This document shows positions 1 to 11,658 of a DNA stretch of 64,000 nt, piece by piece. A program made the position numbers and the translations under genes. The notes below the pieces were generated by a model that was not told where the DNA came from, did not search any database, and was given only the letters and a program-made list of their open reading frames with translations. This stretch comes from Amblyomma americanum. Its lineage: Eukaryota > Arthropoda > Arachnida > Ixodida > Ixodidae. The stretch spans positions 42,287,520 through 42,351,519 of the forward strand of contig NC_135505.1 of assembly GCF_052857255.1 (NCBI RefSeq), given 5' to 3'. Within the stretch, counting starts at the first letter, position 1; every line of letters begins with the position of its first letter.

Positions 1-2936
1 TAGTCGGTCGCTATGATGATCCACTTATTTCCAGATGTTGACGTTGGAAAAGGGCCAAGCAAGTCCATGCCAATCTGCTGAAAGGGCCTTGTGGGAGGTT
101 CAATGGGGTTCAGAAATCCTGCTGGTCGTGTGGGAGGAGTCTTTCGTCGCTGACAATCTCGGCATGTTTTCACATAGTGTGCGACATCGGCAGACAGTCG
201 GGGCCAGTAATACTTGTCTTGAATGCGGCGGAGGGTGCGAGTAAACCCGAGATGTCCAGCTGTCGGCTCGTCGTGTGAAGCCTGTAGAACTTCTTCGCGG
301 AGACAAGTAGGTACAACAAGGAGGTAGGCTGTTTTGTTCGCTGTAAAGTTCTTCACAAGGACCTCATTCTGCACACAGAAAGAAGACAGTCCTCGCTTGA
401 ATGAAGCGGGGGGTGAAGAAACCTTGCCTTCCAGGTACTCGATGAGGCCTTTTAGGTTCGGGTCCGAGCGTTGCTGCTGAGCAAAAGAGCTTGCGCTGAT
501 GGGTCCCAGGAAGGCGTCCTCATCGTCGTCCAGCGGCGGTGCATCTACAGGGGCTCGTGAGAGGCAATCGGCGTCAGTGTGCTTGCGTCCGGACTTGTAA
601 ACGACGGTGACGTCAAACTCCTGGAGACGCAGACTCCATCGAGCGAGTCGGCCAGAGGGATCCTTCAAATTGGCAAGCCAGCAGAGCGCGTGGTGGTCGC
701 TGACCACCTTGAACGGCCGTCCGTAGAGGTAGGGGCGGAATTTCGACGTAGCCCAGATGATGGCAAGGCACTCCTTCTCAGTGGTCGAATAGTTAGCCTC
801 GGCCTTGGAAAGGGAACGGCTAGCGTATGCGATGACCTTCTCCAGCCCGTCACTTTTTTGAACGAGAACGGCGCCTAGTCCCACGCTGCTTGCGTCGGTA
901 TGAACTTCAGTATCGGCGTTTTCATCAAAATGCGCAAGGATCGGTGGGGACTGTAAACGACGCTGAAGTTCTTTGAAGGCTTCTGCTTGCGGCGCTTCCC
1001 ATTTAAACGGCACGTCTGCCTTCGTCAGTTGGGCCAGGGGCTCGGCAATGCGCGAAAAGTTTTTCACAAATCGTCGGTAATATGCGCATAGTCCGAGAAA
1101 TCTGCGCACTGCTTTCTTATCGGCCGGCGGTTGAAACTGTTCAATAGCGGCTGTTTTCTGCGGGTCTGGGCGTACTCCTTCCTTGCTAACGATGTGGCCT
1201 AGAAACAGCAGCTCTTCGTAGGCAAAGTGGCATTTCTCTGCTTTCAAGGTTAGGCCAGACGACTTGATTGCGTCTAGTACTGTTCGAAGTCTTTTGAGGT
1301 GCTCTTCAAAGTTCGAGGTGAAGACAACGACGTCATCTAAATATACCAGACAAATTTTCCACTTCAGGCCGGCCAGCACTGTATCCATTACTCGCTGAAA
1401 CGTCGCTGGTGCGGAACAGAGACCAAATGGCATCACCTTGAACTCAAACAGCCCATCCGGAGTTATGAATGCTGTCTTCTCGCGATCTCTTTCGTCGACC
1501 TCAATTTGCCAGTAGCCGCTCTTGAGGTCCATCGATGAGAAATATTTGGCGTTGCAGAGGCGGTCCAGTGTGTCGTCGATGCGGGGGAGGGGGTAGACGT
1601 CCTTCTTTGTTATGTTGTTCAAGCGGCGGTAATCCACGCAGAATCGAAGTGCGCCGTCTTTCTTTCTCACTAGAACCACCGGTGCCGCCCATGGGCTGTT
1701 TGAAGGCTGGATGACGTCGTCGCGAAGCATTTCTTCGACTTGGTCCCGGATGGCTTGTCGTTCTCGCGGAGACACACGGTAGGGGCTTTGACAGAGAGGT
1801 CGGACGTGTTGATCCGTTATAATGCGATGCTTGGCAATTGGCGTCTGTCGCACCTTCGGCGATGTCGAAAAGCACTCACTGTAGTTTTGAAGCAGATTGC
1901 GGATCTGGTCTTGTCTGTTCCGGTGCAGGGCTGGGTTGATGTCGAAAGTGGGCGAGTTCTCTTTTTCAGGCGGATCTTCTGCGGAGGGGTCGGAGAGGGC
2001 GAAGGAATCTCGTACGTCAGATATTTCGTCGTAGAAAGCAATCGTCGTTCCTCTGTTAATATGCCGGTATTCTTCGCTGAAGTTAGTCAGCAGTACTTCG
2101 GCCTGGCCATTGCGGAAATGTGCGATGCCTCTTGCGATGCTGATTCCTCGGTCTAGTAGCAACTGCATGTTCCCCTCGATGATGGCTTCAGTGTTTATGG
2201 CTTTCGTGGCGCCTACGGTCACGATAACGCTTGAACGGGGTGGGACGCTCACTTCTTCCTCCAGGATACTTAGGGCAACGTGATTTTCCCGAGTTTTCAT
2301 CGAAGCGATGGCTTCGTCCGTCGAAAGCGTGATCAGCTTGGATCGTAGGTCGATGATCGCCTGATGCTCATTAAGGAAATCCATACCCAAGATCACTTCG
2401 CGGGAGCATTGCGGTAGCACAACAAAGGTCGCAGGATAGGTATGTCCTTTGACAGTCACTCGCGCTGTGCATTGTCCTGATGGCGTAATGAGGTGGCCCC
2501 CAGCGGTGCGAATTTGTGGGCCGTCCCAAGCCGTTGTGACTTTTCTGAGCTGCGCAGCGAATGTTCCATTCATCACCGAGTAATCGGCTCCTGTGTCGAC
2601 TAGAGCGGTAACTTTCCGGCCGTCGATAGTCACTTCTAGGTCGGAGGTCCTGGCTCTTGCATTGCATGTCGCTCTCGGCGTCGGGTCACGGCTTCGTCGC
2701 GTATGCGAGTCACGGGTTGGGCGTGTGGTCGAAGCTCCTCTGGGTGGCGGCGTCGATTTCAAGGTAGCTTGCGTCGTGGTCGAGGTTCTCATTGTGTGCG
2801 GCGTCGGTGCAGCGAGTGTCGGTTCTTCATGCGGCGTCGCGGGTGCAGCGTCTTCATGGGGCGTGGTCGGTGGAGGATCTTCGGCGTTTAGCTCGTGAGC
2901 AACCTCACCTCCAGAGGTTGCTGCCTTTAGTTTCCC
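1..2936 (-). CDS. pol: A1 Pol (protease-RT-RNase H-integrase), truncated by window edge
   Basis: Polyprotein that replicates and integrates the element. It is read in the -1 frame from gag, entered at the slippery site 2930-2936 and not by its own ATG. In order: a proline/threonine-rich linker, aspartic protease with a DTG motif, RT with a YLDD catalytic box, RNase H (TDAS motif), the HHCC zinc-binding region and the start of the integrase core, which runs off the window. Compared with A2 it lacks the stop at the equivalent of 46236 (AAA codon near 1062) and lacks the two 1-nt insertions near 2840-2870. Two 3-bp length differences from A2 keep the frame. It appears open throughout, judged by comparison with A2 and local translation. 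Confidence 0.85.
2898..2936 (-). promoter_or_regulatory. A1 programmed -1 frameshift signal
   Basis: On the minus strand the last two sense codons of gag form the canonical heptamer G_GGA_AAC (2936-2930), directly followed by the gag stop TAA (2929-2927). Four bases later a perfect 9-bp hairpin begins (arms 2922-2914 and 2906-2898, 7-nt loop). The spacer from heptamer to stem is 7 nt. A slip by -1 re-pairs on GGG and AAA, skips the stop and enters the pol frame, which is open from there. Slippery type, spacing and stem all fit the retroviral rule. Confidence 0.85.
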
Positions 2937-4279
2937 CTACGGGGGCTGGGCGACCTTCCTCGTACCGCGGCTGCGTAGCTGCGGCGTGGCGACGCAAAGC
3001 GCGAGGTTGACGGCGATGGTGAGCGCGAAAAGCGGTTCGGCGTGTACTCTTCTCGACGCAGGTACTCGTCGATTTCGTGCGGACGTTGTCCGAAGCGTGG
3101 TCGTGGGGCGTTAACGGCAAATCCTCGAAGACCGATACGTCGGTACGGGCAGTGACGAAGAATATGGCCGGCCTCGCCGCAATGGAAGCACAACGGCCGG
3201 TTGTCGGAAGTCCTCCAGGCGTCGCATTTCCTGGGGCTTGAGGGTCGGTCATAGGCTGGGCGGGCGGGGGCTGGGAGGCGGCGTTGTGGACCAAGTGGCC
3301 CATCTCGGGGAGGACGTGGGGGTTGTCGTTGGGGCTGAGCAGTCCTTACTGCAGCGGCGTAGGTCATGGCCTGGGGTTCTGTGGCCGTCGGGGTGCCAAG
3401 TGCCTGTTGCACTTCTTCCCGTACCACGTCCATCAGAGTCGATGCTTGTGGCTGTGGGGAGGATGGCAGTAATCGGCGTAGCTCCTCTCGGACGATTTCG
3501 CGGATAACGTCCCGCAAGCTGTCGCTGGTGGTGGCCGGCGTGTCCGAAAGGATTGCATAGGCAGAGGAAGGGCGGTTGTACTGCCGAGCTCGGACGTCGA
3601 GGGTCTTCTCAATCGTGCAGGCTTCCTGCATGAATTCCTCGACCGTTTTTGGCGGCTGACGGACGAGGCTGCCAAAGAGTTGTTCTTTTACGCCGCGCAT
3701 TAAGAACTGAACTTTCTTTTCCTCGGTCATCCCGGGATCGGCGCGGCGAAATAGGCGCTTCATCTCCTCGACGTAGCTGCGGACGGGCTCATTCGGAAGC
3801 TGGATCCTGGACTCGAGGAGTCGTTCGGCTCTTTCTTTCCTCACGACACTGGTAAATACCTTCAATAGTTCTCTCTTGAATAGCTCCCATGTCGTAAGGG
3901 ACGACTCGTAGTTTTCGTACCACGTGCGTGCGGAGCCATCCAATGAGAAAAAAACGTGTCCAATCTTTGCCGCATCATCCCACTTGTTGAATGACGCCAC
4001 GCGCTCAAATTGATCCAACCATTCTTCAGGGTCTTCGCCTAGGGATCCATTGAAAGTTGGCGGCACCCGCGGCTGCTGCAGTATGATCGGTGTCGACATC
4101 TTCGGCGAGATTGCGGTGCTCGTAGCCGCGTCTTTTCGCTGTCTTGTGCGGTCCGGCAGTTTCCTGAACTCAGGCTCCTCTCCTTGGAGACGTCGGCTGG
4201 CTCGCTGAGCTGCTGGCTCGTCCTCGGGTGCGAAGCGCTCAGGGCTGGCTTCACGACTTGAAGGGGGCGTCCGGAACAT
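2927..4279 (-). CDS. gag: A1 Gag polyprotein
   Basis: Structural protein of the retrotransposon particle, 450 residues, with an ATG at 4279-4277 a few bases past the primer binding site. Residues ~74-230 have the Ty3/Gypsy capsid (Retrotrans_gag) pattern: tryptophans around a WLDQFERV helix, TWELFKRELLKVF, and an LPNEPVRSYVEEM segment. A single CCHC zinc knuckle is at ~364-377 (CFHCGEAGHILRHC). The tail is rich in Arg-Ser-Pro, as in RNA-binding nucleocapsids. The C-terminus ends on the frameshift heptamer. An in-frame ATG at ~61 could be an alternative start. The A2 copy is the same length with few substitutions. Confidence 0.92.
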   Translation of the reverse strand: MFRTPPSSREASPERFAPEDEPAAQRASRRLQGEEPEFRKLPDRTRQRKDAATSTAISPKMSTPIILQQPRVPPTFNGSLGEDPEEWLDQFERVASFNKWDDAAKIGHVFFSLDGSARTWYENYESSLTTWELFKRELLKVFTSVVRKERAERLLESRIQLPNEPVRSYVEEMKRLFRRADPGMTEEKKVQFLMRGVKEQLFGSLVRQPPKTVEEFMQEACTIEKTLDVRARQYNRPSSAYAILSDTPATTSDSLRDVIREIVREELRRLLPSSPQPQASTLMDVVREEVQQALGTPTATEPQAMTYAAAVRTAQPQRQPPRPPRDGPLGPQRRLPAPARPAYDRPSSPRKCDAWRTSDNRPLCFHCGEAGHILRHCPYRRIGLRGFAVNAPRPRFGQRPHEIDEYLRREEYTPNRFSRSPSPSTSRFASPRRSYAAAVRGRSPSPRRGN

Positions 4280-4288
4280 GGAAGGCTA

Positions 4289-4304
4289 CCCCGCACCTCC
4301 ACCA
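4289..4304 (-). other. A1 primer binding site (tRNA-Ala type)
   Basis: Two bases after the 5' LTR the minus strand reads TGGTGGAGGTGCGGGG. The first 12 bases are complementary to the 3' end of animal tRNA-Ala (..GCACCTCCA plus CCA); the next bases match with one base missing against the human sequence as I recall it. Same site in A2 at 49465-49480. Confidence 0.7.
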
Positions 4305-4306
4305 GA

Positions 4307-4677
4307 TGTCACGTAGTGGTGACGGCAGTCGAAGCAGCGATGAAGACGGACGAAAGGATCTTCTAAAAGAACTGTTTATTGGGCTGGCTTGCACCCAAAA
4401 TGGACTGAATCACTCGGCGGCGGCGAAGCGACAAGCGTGCTCGGCGGTCGTCGAACAGAATGCCCGCCGCTGTCGGCCGTGCTCAATTTAAAGCTGATAG
4501 CGAACATTCGAGATAAAGGGCGCAAAGTTACTAGAACATTCCGGAACAACGTAGAATCAGCTTTGCCAGGCTGCGATCAATCGAGATAAATGTAGTCGCG
4601 TCTTGCGTCGCAAACAAAGCGATAAGGTGGTGTCGCGGCAGATTTGAAAAACGAATAAACACTGCAAATATTCGCGG

Positions 4678-4679
<2 letters not shown>
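4307..4679 (-). repeat. A1 5' LTR (373 bp)
   Basis: Same sequence as the A2 5' LTR (49483-49855). Starts TG (minus strand TGCCGCG..) and ends CA (..ACGTGACA). An AATAAA polyadenylation signal lies near its 3' end (plus-strand tttatt, 4375-4380). A TTTAAAT box further upstream is a possible TATA element. Confidence 0.9.

Positions 4680-4758
<79 letters not shown>
4680..4758. repeat. (TA)n microsatellite
   Basis: About 79 bp of pure TA abutting the A1 5' LTR. The right duplicate has only ~61 bp here (49856-49916). Confidence 0.98.
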
Positions 4759-4760
<2 letters not shown>

Positions 4761-4832
4761 CTGCAATGAAAATCTTCCTCGACTGCTGATATCATAAGAA
4801 AAGAGTTGAGATACACTTGAAGCAACCTTTAT

Positions 4833-4875
4833 TTACCAACGGTTTCGAACGGTGGACCGGTCTTTATCAGGGTAA
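4833..4875 (-). ncRNA. Hammerhead-ribozyme-like motif, probably decayed (Penelope-type tail)
   Basis: On the minus strand, in order: stem I strand TTACC, core CTGATAA, a short hairpin (CGG/CCG core), GAAA, CCGTT, then GGTAA pairing with TTACC. This is the type I hammerhead layout with a very short stem III, as described for Penelope-like elements. ATAAA follows at once. The core has A where the catalytic G8 of CTGATGA should be, so this copy is probably inactive. The related motif at 37677 keeps CTGATGA. Confidence 0.5.
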
Positions 4876-6001
4876 GATAATTCTGACCACAAAGGTCCGC
4901 GTTTTCGGAGCACCGAATGCACTTGGAGAAGAGAAAAACGCTCTCCCTTGAGCAAACAAACAGATCACTCAAGAGACAAACAGTGAGGGTCCAGACTCCT
5001 CCCTTGGACTGAGGGAAAGTAGGAGGGTGGTCAAAGGAACAGACGAAAAAGAAAAAAAAAGGTGGGGGCGGAAGGAGAAAGCGCAGGTTACAGACAGCGG
5101 GGGCGGAGAGAGGTGAGTTGTCCACAGGGAAAAAGAAGGTAGCGGGGGGGGGGGGGGGCGCCGACATGAATTATTATTAGGCGAAAGCGACAGGCTCGAA
5201 CACGAGCAAAGAAAATATCATAAACAAAAAAACAGCAAGAAAAGAACAAATAAACGGAAAACAACACAGCGCGCATATGCATCAGAGCGGGATGCGCTCC
5301 CCACGGTTGCGGCTGTTAACAGTTAGAGTGTAAGTTACGGCGGCGGTGCAGCCGGCCACACGCCCCGCAGAAATCTGATCCCGCAGCCGGGCGCCGCAAA
5401 GAGCAAATGTCTCCGCGCTGCATGGAAGAAAATGGGGAAGAAAATGTAACAGGAACAGGAACATAACAGGAACAGGAACAGGGACGTAACAGGAAGAAAA
5501 TGGGGAACTAAGGCGCGAAATCCCCCAAGTGTCCATTATTGCAATAGGTTACTGTCCTACATGAAGCATCAAGCTCTACTATCTGCAAAGCGGGAAAAAA
5601 TAAATAAAGAAAAATAAAATACACAAAAATATAAGAAGTTGAGGGTAAATAGGCAATATGCTTTGCTCTCACAACTGTTTTCTCTGGTCATGAGCAAGAA
5701 AGAATGGCAGGGAGAGGACAAGGGCGACATGTGGAAGCAAGCACGCAAATCGGCATGACCTCAGGCGATGCAGTAAGGGTGCAGTGAATTTCAGTAGGGC
5801 TAGGACTCTGACCTTTGAAGTGTGGAGAGAGTACCAGGGTTCTCATTCATACCGGCGTGCACAGTATTGAGCCTATATATAGTATGGTTCTCGTTGCTTA
5901 CGCTGACGGGTATTTTGGAAGCCGCTCTGTAGCAGCATATGTTTTAGTTTATGAAACTTGTGACGTTCCTGGGAAAAGAGTTTCGACAGGGGAAGGAGAG
6001 G
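4876..6001. other. Non-coding stretch, no recognisable gene
   Basis: Contains a poly-G run near 5147-5158, A/G-rich short repeats and a run of related GGAACA/GTAACAGGAA motifs at ~5440-5500. Its start is probably Penelope-like element tail sequence continuing from the hammerhead-like motif. I see no conserved coding domain. Duplicated at ~50034-51162. Confidence 0.6.

Positions 6002-6059
<58 letters not shown>
6002..6059. repeat. Compound (TA)n(GA)n microsatellite
   Basis: About 31 bp TA then ~27 bp GA. The duplicate at 51163-51259 is nearly twice as long. Confidence 0.97.
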
Positions 6060-7422
<1,363 letters not shown>

Positions 7423-7764
7423 AGTCACTGGAAAGGGAAAAGTACCGAATTCGTTTTCTCTCGCCACCACGCGGGCCAGCGCGCGCGCGCTCCCGATTCG
7501 TTCTGCGCGATGACGTAATCATTCCCCGCCATAAATGGTCCGCACGCTTCTTTCTCGCGGCCGCCGGCACACAGATCGTCCGTAGCATTACGTAGCACTT
7601 GCTCTTATGGGCCGAGATAAGCGTGCACAGCATTTCCAGTCGCGTAGTGACGCTTGTGCAGTTCACGCCTGCGCACAGACTGCTAGCGGCCGTCGCGTGA
7701 GCGGCACTGGACAAAATATGGCGGCTCCGGTGATGGTTGCGGTACTTTTCCAGTTCCAGTGACT
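7423..7764. mobile_element. 342-bp MITE with 25-bp terminal inverted repeats
   Basis: Ends 7423-7447 and 7740-7764 are inverted repeats with two mismatches (both begin AGTCACTGGAA and end AAAGTACCG). The interior is GC-rich and has no coding potential. The inverted relative of this locus (near 35890) lacks the insert and joins the flanking gag and protease pieces, so this is a real insertion. The flanking target duplication is unclear, and the repeats may extend outward with a 1-bp slip. Confidence 0.75.
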
Positions 7765-8160
7765 ATTTTCCGGCGGAGGCGAGTAGGAGAGGCGTCGTGG
7801 TGATGGTGAGCGACGTGTGCGGATTGCTGGAGGCGGTGTGACACTTCTATCCGATGCCGGCGAACATTGAATCCGCGTGTGTGCATTCCAGCGAACGACC
7901 GTCGCACCCGGTAATGCTGCCACAAACTGCTGGGCACAGATCCCGGAGCGTCGCCGTCGAGAGTCATCATGGGAACACAAGGCAGCAGGCCAGCAATGCG
8001 ACGACTCCCGCGAAGGTGAAGTTAGAGATACGTCATCGGGTAACCTGTATACCAGACACCTTCCACCAAGATGTTACTCAGACCACGACGGGCGACCGAA
8101 ACCAGCTGGGTCTGTTTCCCGAGCACTAGACGCTTCCACTTCTTTCTCCACATATTGTGC
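7765..8160 (-). pseudogene. C1 gag-like remnant upstream of protease
   Basis: Reading on the minus strand gives Arg/Ser/Pro-rich text (TRRSPSPRRLSYSPPPEN) of the kind that ends Gypsy Gag proteins, preceded by a Cys/Arg-rich segment. The reading is interrupted by stops and frame changes. The inverted relative (35270-35890) has the same order with a SINE inserted. Assignment rests on position before protease plus composition. Confidence 0.5.
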
Positions 8161-9779
8161 GTAGTCAGCGATACCGACCAAATAGAGTAGGCATCGCCTC
8201 TTCATGGGCGTCAAAATATATATACTGCTCTGTCAACGCGCGTCACCGGCACGGTTAAAGACGAAATGCTGCTAGCCTCCTCACATTAGTTCCAAACGCC
8301 TTCACGGAGTTTATATATGCGAACTAAAGTAATTGCAATGAAAAGTAAATTGGTACGAATGAGGTGAAACTCGAACCTACAACCTATGGATTGCCAGAGG
8401 TGTACGCTACGAATTGGCCACAAGGGCTCGTCAGTTCGGTACAGGTGGACGTGGTGGATCTTTCGCTCCCTATGGTGTCTTTGGTTCATGTGCTGTGCGT
8501 GCATGCTTAGGTCTATGCTGATTAGTGACTCGGTAATTAAATCAGATTAATTCGATTTATTACATGTATCGGTCATTGTAATTGAACAGTTTGGAGTGTG
8601 TGTATGTGTGAAGTACCAATGTTTGAGGTTTGATTCGGGCATCACTAATCGCTACCATTTAAAAAAAATGCGATGTACCATATGTGTAGAGACGTGGTTA
8701 CAATAAATGTTTAGAAACTTCCGGCAGCTTCCAGTGCCGATACTGCAATTCTGAATGCCATACGAATTCACAAACATAAGTTGCCGGCAAACTGCTGTAG
8801 TGGCTGAGACAGTACCTACATGGAAATAATTTGGCGAGAAATAAATAGTATTGACATGCAATCTCACTTACTGCAAAAGATTCTAGCAAAATAAAGCAAA
8901 ATGTGTGCATTTTCATTCAACTCTTTTTTGCCAATGAGTACACTCTCATCGCTGCAGTCAGCTCACAGCCTCGCACGAAGTATCGGCTCTTCTGCGTGCA
9001 ATATTTGATTACTGTGTCTCTGTATCTGCACAATATTTCCCAAAAAGACGAAGTGGAGCAGCTGCTGTCCGGAGCAAAACACGGCACTTCGCTAAAGCCT
9101 GGTAATTAAAGGCGGCTCAGGACAGCGTATACATTCGTCGTCTTACGTAGGGGTGGTGAACGAGTGCCACCGCACACGAACGCCTCAAGCACAAAGGTAA
9201 ACACTACAGGTACTGTCGTCCGGCTGTAACAAGCTGACAGAAGACTCACGCAGACAGTCTGTCGAGCCGGCCAAGAAACATAGGCGGTGGGGTCACGAGA
9301 GAGGCGCGGATTTCGAAGGTCACGGGATCTAAACCTAACCCTGTCAAAACGGTTTCTGCACTGAAATTAATATCTCATGAAGGGACACAACGCTGAAGCG
9401 AAAGACGCCGCGGAGCCGGCGACGGAAGAGCACCACTTGCTGCGGTGTAACGGTCATTGGCAGCGCGCTTTGAAAATTCACAACAGATAAAGGGAGACAC
9501 CAGAGACAGTGTTCGTTCTCAACTCTGGCAGTGAAAAGCACCTTGTCAGCGCCATGCACATGGACTGAAGGAGAAGTAAAAAATAGAAGAACTAAAATAA
9601 AAAACACTTTCATCCTAGCCCTAATGGCATGCTGCTTTTCAGCCTTCACTCACGTTTCTCATTCCACGTGCGACGTCTTCCTGCAGAGATATTTGCCGCC
9701 GAAACGGGAGACGAGGTAGAAATAGAAGTAGAGAGCAGTCATTGAAAAAAAGGAAGGATAAAGAGGAGGAAGCACGAAC
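8161..9779. other. Decayed repeat sequence linking gag remnant and LINE tail
   Basis: Homologous in reverse to ~33600-35230. No intact coding region. The stretch near 8352-8440 reads on the minus strand as a degenerate tRNA-like head (GGTTCGAGTTTCACC-type B box), matching 34911-34985. An A/T-rich segment from 8520 to 9110 shows nothing I can name. Confidence 0.55.
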
Positions 9780-10314
9780 TTTTGGCGGAATCCTTAATTT
9801 AGGACTCCAAGTCCACCACAGTCGCTGTTGCTTATAGGATATCAGGTTACGCTGAGTCGCACAATCAAAGCTTAACAGGGCTGACTCTCCTCTTCCTTGG
9901 ATTGATGTTTGTCTTGTTCAGGGGCTTGGGACCTGAGCAACCCCTTGTTACATGGCATGTCGTCCGGATTCCACCGCAGCAGGAACAGATTCCGTCATAT
10001 CTATCGGGAATGATGATATATTTGTGCAAGTAAGGAAAGGCGTTCGTCTGTAGTTGTCGGGAATCCCTCGCTTCTGTCGTTGCTGGCTTATGGTGTGGTG
10101 GAGGATTGACTTGCCTTTGTGTTCGGAACATTATGAGGCGTTCGTGGTAGGTAGAGGAGAGAGGGGCACGTTAGTCGCTCGATGAGTGTATCCTCCAACT
10201 TTAGTGTCCGCGGCCTCGTTTCCCTCCAGCCCCTCGTGCCCGGCAGTCCGCGTCAGCGCGTGGCCGAATGCTCCCTACTTTGGCAGGCTTGCTTTGTCGT
10301 CAGTCGATTACAGC
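9780..10314 (-). pseudogene. LINE tail: RNase H end and Cys-rich C-terminus
   Basis: Minus strand. The piece next to B1 encodes the RNase H signature AGHEGLEGNEAAD; after a frame change comes a C-terminal domain with EARDSRQLQTNAFPYLH and a CSCCGG..CH zinc-like pattern. This is the layout of I-type (RNase H-bearing) non-LTR retrotransposons. B1 is inserted inside this LINE, and the uninterrupted relative is at 32990-33600 on the plus strand. Confidence 0.75.
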
Positions 10315-11503
10315 TGTGACATCCGTGTGTGCTACGAGGATCCACGTTCGACGGCGCGGCGTAGACGGAGACCCGTGACAGCGGCACTCATCAATTACCC
10401 AGCCATGCTCTTTGAGTGACGACCAGAAAAACCGGACCCGCCGCGCCCCGGGGAAACAGGCCTTATCCTCCCCAATTTCCGGTTACATTCCAGGACAAAG
10501 GAGCTGTCAGCGGGCCAGAGCGCACCCGTACCACAGCCGACGCTATGCGCTACCGCGAAGACAACATTCTTTCCCTCCCCCCCCCCCCCCCCCCTTTGTC
10601 GTGGGCTATCGCCGGGAAGGCACCCACAGCTTCCCAGAAGGGCCGTGACGGACACCTGTCAGACAGACAGGCAGTACTCGCCAAGAATGTGGAAAGACAG
10701 GCGCTAGTGAATTAGCTCCGAAGAGAGAGCCTGTGTATACTCTCACTTGAGAGAGAGTGGTGGCGTTTTTGTTGTTTATTTAGTTTGTATTGTTAACAGC
10801 CTCGGGTCGAGGCTAAGCCCCACCCAAGGGGTGGTCCCCATCTCGCATGTTATTTTGGATTGGAGAATTGATGCTTTGGGCGGGCCACTGGAAATGACCG
10901 CCCTTAGTTCTTTGTTAATCAAGTGCTTAAAAGCGCATGTAAACGGATGCAGTTCAGTCTGAGCTGGGGCTCCATGCTTAGCATGTAATGTGATGCTACT
11001 TAGGCACTAACCTGCCCGGTCGATGAGTAAAGTAGTGCAAAGTTTGTTCTCTTGTAAATTCAGTTCTGCTTTTTCCAGTTTAACTCTCTGTATATGTATG
11101 TTGTAAAATTATGCTCTGCTGTCATCATCTACAAGCTCGCCTCCTGTTCATCTTCCAAGCCGAACGACACTAGAGGAAGGGTTTGTGAACTATCCTCGAA
11201 GAAACGGACGACTATTGAAATTCTACTGCATAGACGCTGAGGACGACATCGTTCGCCAAGAGGGCCTTCAGCGCCGAAGCCCGACGGCGTGCAGCTTCTG
11301 CCAGCAACCGCTCGAGCCCAACTCCGGAGCCACTCCATCGCCCCCATGAAGTCGTCGGCACGTAAGCTCGGACGCCCCAGCCTCTGATGTATAACCTTAA
11401 TCATGTGTAATTATTGAATATACCTGTTTGTTTAAACTGAGCCATACGGTGTCTCTTTGCCTCTCCGTCCCGTGTGGACCGGCGCATTATGGGGGTCATC
11501 ACA
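10315..11503 (+). repeat. B1 5' LTR (1189 bp)
   Basis: Starts TGTGA and ends TCACA. Contains a poly-C run at ~10577-10594 (the longest of the B LTRs) and the ~48-bp block at ~11045-11093 that the B2 LTRs lack. Confidence 0.92.
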
Positions 11504-11504
11504 C

Positions 11505-11521
11505 TGGTGCCAGAAGTGGGG
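11505..11521 (+). other. B1 primer binding site (tRNA-Leu type)
   Basis: TGGTGCCAGAAGTGGGG, one base after the LTR. Complementary, with one mismatch, to the tRNA-Leu(CAG) 3' end as I recall it (..CCCACTTCTGACA plus CCA). B2 has the exact form TGGTGTCAGAAGTGGG. Confidence 0.75.
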
Positions 11522-11658
11522 TCTCAAAGGCAAATGTCCTCTGAATGCGGTGACATTCATGACTTCAAAATTGTAATCAAAAGGGAATCACGGGACTGAT
11601 TGTGGGACTTTTACCCCCATTTGAGAGGCTTGAGGCACTGGAGGGCTTGAAAAAAAAA

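Larger units (their letters stand above)
1..4679 (-). mobile_element. Gypsy-type LTR retrotransposon A1, partial (5' LTR, gag, most of pol)
   Basis: Minus-strand Ty3/Gypsy element cut by the window edge. In element order: 5' LTR (4307-4679), primer binding site (4289-4304), gag, frameshift signal and pol down to the integrase region at base 1. The complete relative A2 is at 43923-49855. The outer flank is a (TA)n tract, so a target duplication cannot be read. In the part visible, gag and pol keep their frames, so A1 is less damaged than A2. Confidence 0.9.

Noticed and set aside
4577..4825. Long Tyr-Ile open frames across TA tracts (also near 6700, 37400 and 51200)
   Set aside because: Translation of (TA)n gives endless YIYI; these are not proteins.
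5088..5536. Proline/phenylalanine-rich minus-strand frames near 5.1-5.5 kb
   Set aside because: Generated by homopolymer and purine runs; no domain, and frames shift between the two duplicates with G-run length.
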